The notes under the pieces were generated by a model that worked only from the letters and a program-made list of their open reading frames with translations, was not told the origin of the DNA and made no database searches. Below, piece by piece: positions 20,160-23,842 of a stretch of 23,842 nt of DNA. The DNA lies in NCBI GenBank assembly GCA_051453625.1, contig JBOZIK010000001.1, positions 203,334,201-203,358,042 of the forward strand, read 5' to 3'. A program made the translations under genes and the position numbers. The first letter of the stretch is position 1. Each line of letters opens with the position of its first letter. The DNA is from Welwitschia mirabilis. Taxonomy: Eukaryota; Gnetophyta; Gnetopsida; Welwitschiales.

Positions 20160-20230
20160 CAGATATTTGAACTCAACATCCTAGTTTCCTATGTTATCTC
20201 TAACTTGTTAGCCACTCAACTACATAATAA
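20160..20230 (-). other. tRNA-like sequence with A and B boxes (tRNA relic or SINE head)
   Basis: On the minus strand, tagttgagtgg (20212-20222) fits the pol III A box, and gagttcaaata (20164-20174) fits a decayed B box, about 37 bp apart as in tRNA genes. A complete cloverleaf cannot be drawn with confidence: the acceptor stem and T stem do not pair well. It could be a tRNA pseudogene or the head of a tRNA-derived SINE. No poly-A or simple-repeat tail was identified. Confidence 0.4.
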
Positions 20231-20473
20231 GAGCTGATTTAACACTGAATTCATTTTTTTAGCCAAGAGGCCATCCCTAGTCAGTGATCATTTGGGAAAA
20301 CGTCACATGTTTTTTTTAGTTTTTTAAATTTAAAATAATATAACTTTTAACTATAGTTAAGTATAATTAATAACAAAAACCAATTTTCCAAACAGTAAAC
20401 CTAATTTAATAGGGTTGTTTCGATCATATTAAAACAATGCCATACAATTAAAACACAATCAAAATGTTGTGAT

Positions 20474-20508
20474 GAATTGCAAATTGCTCTGAAGAATTGC
20501 AAATTGCT
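20474..20508. repeat. 20-bp spaced direct repeat
   Basis: gaattgcaaattgct occurs at 20474-20488 and again at 20494-20508. Confidence 0.8.
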
Positions 20509-20633
20509 TTAACAAAAATTGCTCGAATTAACGGTGGATAAAGCTTCTCCAATCTTTTAGGTGGTTATGAAACACAAGTACGAAATTTTTATCTATTTGT
20601 CATTTTTCTTGGTTTTTTTCATAATTTTAGTCA

Positions 20634-20675
20634 TAGTGCTTTTTAATAGAACGCTAGTGCCTTTTTATAGAATGC
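20634..20675. repeat. 21-bp tandem dimer
   Basis: Units 20634-20654 and 20655-20675 (tagtgctttttaatagaacgc and its variant) differ at three of 21 positions. A partial third unit may follow. The agtgcttttt / gaacgc pattern resembles subterminal units of some plant CACTA elements, but no terminal CACTA motif is nearby. Confidence 0.7.
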
Positions 20676-20729
20676 TCTTAGTAATATTGCGTCCACTTAT
20701 TTTAGAATATCACATTTATTGAAATTCTT

Positions 20730-21130
20730 TAATTGCCTATGTTTCGACATTCTACATAGTCTTGACTCTTGATTGTATTATTTAAGAATTCACTTGGCTT
20801 CCGTTGTAGTTGTTGTAAGTGCTTCATAATTGTCCTCTTTCCTTCTCTTTCTATAATTAAATAATGTTTCCTTTTTGGATTGTTTTCTTTATTAAACCAT
20901 GGTTCCTTATTCTCACTCCCTTCTGCAACATGGAATTTTTGGTAATAAAAACTCCTCATTCCATTTTTTGCCTCCGACCCCTGCATCTATACCTCCAACT
21001 TTTATGCCTGTTTCACTTGCATATAATAGGAGGTGTAGGATTTACAGGTTGCTACTTTCAAAGCCTCTGATGTTTATGTGTCATATGTTTCAAGTGCCTT
21101 TTTGCTGTATTGTTTGCACGATGTAAGTGT
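20730..21130. other. Less AT-rich, relatively open segment of unknown nature
   Basis: Base composition is visibly less AT-biased than the flanks. Overlapping open frames exist on both strands (minus 20729-20986, 85 codons; plus 20899-21126, 75 codons). On the plus strand, gatgtaagtgtc at about 21120-21131 looks like a splice donor. I recognise no protein family in any frame. It could be a captured host-gene fragment or a less decayed repeat. Confidence 0.35.
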
Positions 21131-21394
21131 CTTATTGTTTTGTTCGTTGGTGTAAGCTTGGATTCTGTGTTTTACATATATCAAGAGTTTTCCAAATGCA
21201 TTAAGTTAGCTAACATCAACATTATAAGATGATGAAACTAGCATTTACTACTAAACATTTTTATATAGAAATTAATTTTTTATTTCAAGATAAGGCATAT
21301 AAATACATAAGCATGAAGTAAGCCAAGTAAAGCCAACGCAGAAGAAAGAAAACAGAATGAAAAGTGTAGGCAGAAGAACACATTCCTTTCTAAT

Positions 21395-22290
21395 TAAAAA
21401 AATTATCAAGTTATAATTTATTTTAAATTAAGTTTTTTAAATTGATTTTTTTAATTAACTTCTTTCAAATTAAGTTAATCTAAATTAAGTTCTCTTTTAC
21501 ATCTATAAAGATTTAAAGATTTATTAAGTATAAATTAAGTTTCTTAATCTAAGTTTAAATTATGTCTTTTAAATTTAATAATTTTAAAAAGAATATTACT
21601 TTTGCATTAATCTTTTTTAAAAAAAATAAGTTTCAATTAATTTTTCTTTAAATTAAGTTTATTAGAGAGTCACATTAATAAAGGAGTCTATCCTAATGAG
21701 ATTTAAAAATTTATTATCTTTAAATTAATTTTTTTAATGTAAGTTTAAATTAGGTTTTTTAAATTTATTAATTTAAAAAAATTATTATTTTTATATTAGG
21801 TTTAATCTACCACGATTTAAAAATTTATTAAGTTTAAATTAAGTTTTTTAATTTAAGTTTAAATTAGGTTTTTAAAACTTATTATTTTTAAAAAGGTTAC
21901 CATTTTACATTAGGGTTTTTAAAAATTAGGTTTAAATTAAGTTTTCTTTAAATTAAGTTTATTAGAGAGTCAATGTAATAAAGGAGTTTATTCTAAATTA
22001 AGTTTTCTTTTACATCTATTCAGATTTAAATGCCTTTGTATTAGACTTTTTAAAATTAGGTTTCTTTTTTAAAAATTAATTTTTCATTACTTTTTAGTTT
22101 TTAAATTATGCTTTTAAAAATTAATTCTTCATAAAGTAAATTCTTTAGGAAATTAAGTTTTTTCACTTAAAAATATTTCTTAATAAGTGTTTTTAAATTA
22201 GGTTTTTATGAAAATGAGTTTTCAAAATTGTCCTTTCTTCTTGCATGAACTTTTTTAACTTAAGTTTCTTAAAGGTTTTTAAAATTTAGT
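21395..22290. repeat. AT-rich minisatellite with a 300-bp higher-order unit
   Basis: About 900 bp are built from variants of taaattaagttt and aaattaggttt. A longer block is repeated at exactly 300 bp: ctttaaattaagtttattag, then agagtca and a taataaaggag string, occur ending at about 21690 and again at about 21990. Another string, aagtt(c/t)tcttttacatcta, occurs at about 21487 and 21997. No coding content. Confidence 0.75.
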
Positions 22291-22348
22291 TTACCCTTAC
22301 GGTTACCTTTATTTTCTAAATGTAGTTTTTACATTTATTTTCATTTAT

Positions 22349-22364
22349 CTAGAATCGATTCTAG
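22349..22364. repeat. 16-bp perfect palindrome
   Basis: ctagaatcgattctag is its own reverse complement. It stands between the minisatellite and the third gap. No function is inferred. Confidence 0.85.
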
Positions 22365-22400
22365 GATTGAACACTAACAAGCACTAAACTGTAAAAGGCA

Positions 22401-22648
22401 NNNNNNNNNNNNNNNNNNNNNNNNNNNNNNNNNNNNNNNNNNNNNNNNNNNNNNNNNNNNNNNNNNNNNNNNNNNNNNNNNNNNNNNNNNNNNNNNNNNN
22501 NNNNNNNNNNNNNNNNNNNNNNNNNNNNNNNNNNNNNNNNNNNNNNNNNNNNNNNNNNNNNNNNNNNNNNNNNNNNNNNNNNNNNNNNNNNNNNNNNNNN
22601 NNNNNNNNNNNNNNNNNNNNNNNNNNNNNNNNNNNNNNNNNNNNNNNN
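22401..22648. other. Assembly gap, 248 N
   Basis: Unsequenced. It separates the AT-rich minisatellite from the Helitron-containing sequence. A collapsed or unreadable part of the repeat is a likely reason for the break. Confidence 0.95.
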
Positions 22649-22808
22649 ATTGAACATATAGTGCAAGAACTAAATCAAGTAATTAAAGACATGTCCATAG
22701 AAATAACCCCTTTAGTATCAATTAGTGAACAGATAGAAAAACAATGGTATGGCATCTTCAAGTCACGTGTGTAATACGCAAAGTCCTTTATTATTAACTT
22801 CTAAATAA
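22649..22808 (+). other. Short open segment after the gap, unassigned
   Basis: The plus strand is open from the gap to a stop near 22773, reading IEHIVQELNQVIKDM and ISEQIEKQWYGIFKSRV. This might be the tail of a coding relic that starts in the gap, but no family is recognised. Confidence 0.3.
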
Positions 22809-23842
22809 GAGTATGTAAGGAAACAAAAAGAGATTATGGAGGAAGAAGGTTATCATAATCAACAATCACGCTTATGGAGAAAACGACGAAAAAGGTAGTC
22901 TAATGCAATAGTATCAAACTTTAATGCCCTCTCCTCCATAAGAAGTCTTAGCCAAACATTACAACAGCCTCTATATCCTAGCTTACATAAGTTTAATAAT
23001 GATACATCTAAAGGAATTGAGATACTTTAGAGAGAAATACGAGCCTTTGCATAACCATGATCATGCATAGCTTGTAATGAAATGTATTAGTCTATAGATT
23101 TGATACAAGAAAGACATGACCCTACCTGTAGATGGCACTAATATAAGAAAAGGGAAGGAATCACAGTTGATGATGAAGAAATTAGATGTTTCTTTGCTTA
23201 GAATGACATGGATCCAGGACCTCAGCCATTTGTTTTATTCCATTTCACACAGGTCGAAAAGATGCTTATTTCAAGGATAAATCCATCAATTCAGGTTTCT
23301 CATGTAATTAGTGGTTAATTGGTATATCGAGCGCACACAATAAGCTTTCCACAAAATGCGTTGTATATTATAAGGGTTTTGCCCTTTGAGATTACACAAA
23401 TACCAATCCTTATTCTATAGAGAAGGGATCAAATCATCACAGAATAGAGTTTTATTATAAACAAGAGATGAGTTTATCATGCTTTATGCTTTAAGAAGGA
23501 AAATGATCCTTTCTACCAAGATTTTGAGATAGACATGCATGCCTTAGATGACATCAACAATGATGAATATGATAGTGTCTTTCATATGCTTCGAGACATT
23601 ACTCTTAGTGAAGAGGAAGGGAACATCAAGCTATATTTTGATGGTCGGATTCTAGAAACAGATGAGTCCAATATCATTCAACACACGTCCTCAGTTGTCA
23701 CTTGATGTCCTCAACTTGAAAAAGAACTTGATGCTCTAAAGTACTGGCTGCAAAAATTGTATAATAATCCCTCAACAAGTGCTCAATGGCTTATTGTGGT
23801 CTCAACTACTTCTTTATTATCCATTTAGAGATGTCACATGTG
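22809..23842 (+). pseudogene. Helitron Rep/helicase polyprotein, N-terminal part (broken, runs off window)
   Basis: A single plus-strand frame, beginning after the stop at 22806 (first ATG 22836), stays coherent to the window end despite about a dozen stops. It reads MEEEGYHNQQSRLWRKRRKR, VSNFNALSSIRSLSQTL, SCIACNEMY (23061-23087), NDMDPGPQPF (23202-23231), FTQVEKMLISRINPSIQV (from 23244), SFPQNALYIIRVLPFE (23343-23390) and NDPFYQDFEIDMHALDDIN (around 23504-23560). These follow the N-terminal region of Helitron proteins, which carry a Cys-rich patch, N-MDPG, LTQ-EEMLI-R and INFPQNV-type motifs ahead of the Helitron_like_N, HUH Rep and Pif1-like helicase domains. The catalytic domains would lie beyond 23842. 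Neither Helitron terminus is visible. The lack of frameshifts suggests it is younger than the gypsy relics. Confidence 0.8.

Noticed and set aside
22361-22666. Minus-strand open frame across the third gap
   Set aside because: It is made of N-derived residues and has no real coding content.

Overview
The window is a stretch of land-plant nuclear DNA, most likely from a seed plant. It is AT-rich and poor in CpG. It carries decayed copies of a plant L1-like LINE, Ty3/gypsy retrotransposons of the Athila type, a CACTA terminus, a gypsy-type LTR and a Helitron, plus a nuclear copy of plastid 23S rRNA. I found no intact protein gene and no host gene that I recognise. Every recognisable coding relic is broken by in-frame stops, and many of these look like C-to-T or G-to-A changes. 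All family assignments come from reading translated motifs by eye. No database search was run.

Layout. 1-890: unassigned, with a G-rich tract. 890-5095 (minus): L1-like LINE with ORF1 (DUF4283 and zinc knuckles) and ORF2 (endonuclease, reverse transcriptase, zf-RVT). 5096-5670: no clear content. 5675-8940 (minus): Athila-like gag and retropepsin, interrupted by two assembly gaps. 8940-11000: probable leader and LTR of that element, with small repeats. 11000-12860: unassigned AT-rich DNA. 12862-16355 (plus): a second, divergently oriented Athila-like copy with gag and retropepsin. A decayed plastid 23S rRNA fragment (14703-15032) lies between its gag and protease. 16455-16772: one end of a CACTA transposon, sitting where the second gypsy copy stops being readable. 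18318-19284: probable solo LTR with a TATA box and matching flanks. 20160-20230: tRNA-like A and B boxes. 21395-22290: AT-rich minisatellite. 22401-22648: assembly gap. 22809-23842 (plus): N-terminal part of a Helitron Rep/helicase polyprotein, running off the window.

The parts do not form a working system. The window records layered insertions: a LINE next to or inside one gypsy copy, and plastid DNA and a CACTA element inside or against another. It has since decayed, probably under cytosine methylation. The most notable points are the plastid rRNA insertion, the duplicated flanks of the 100-N gap (an assembly artefact), the head-to-head gypsy pair and the candidate solo LTR. I found no evidence for a previously undescribed biological system.
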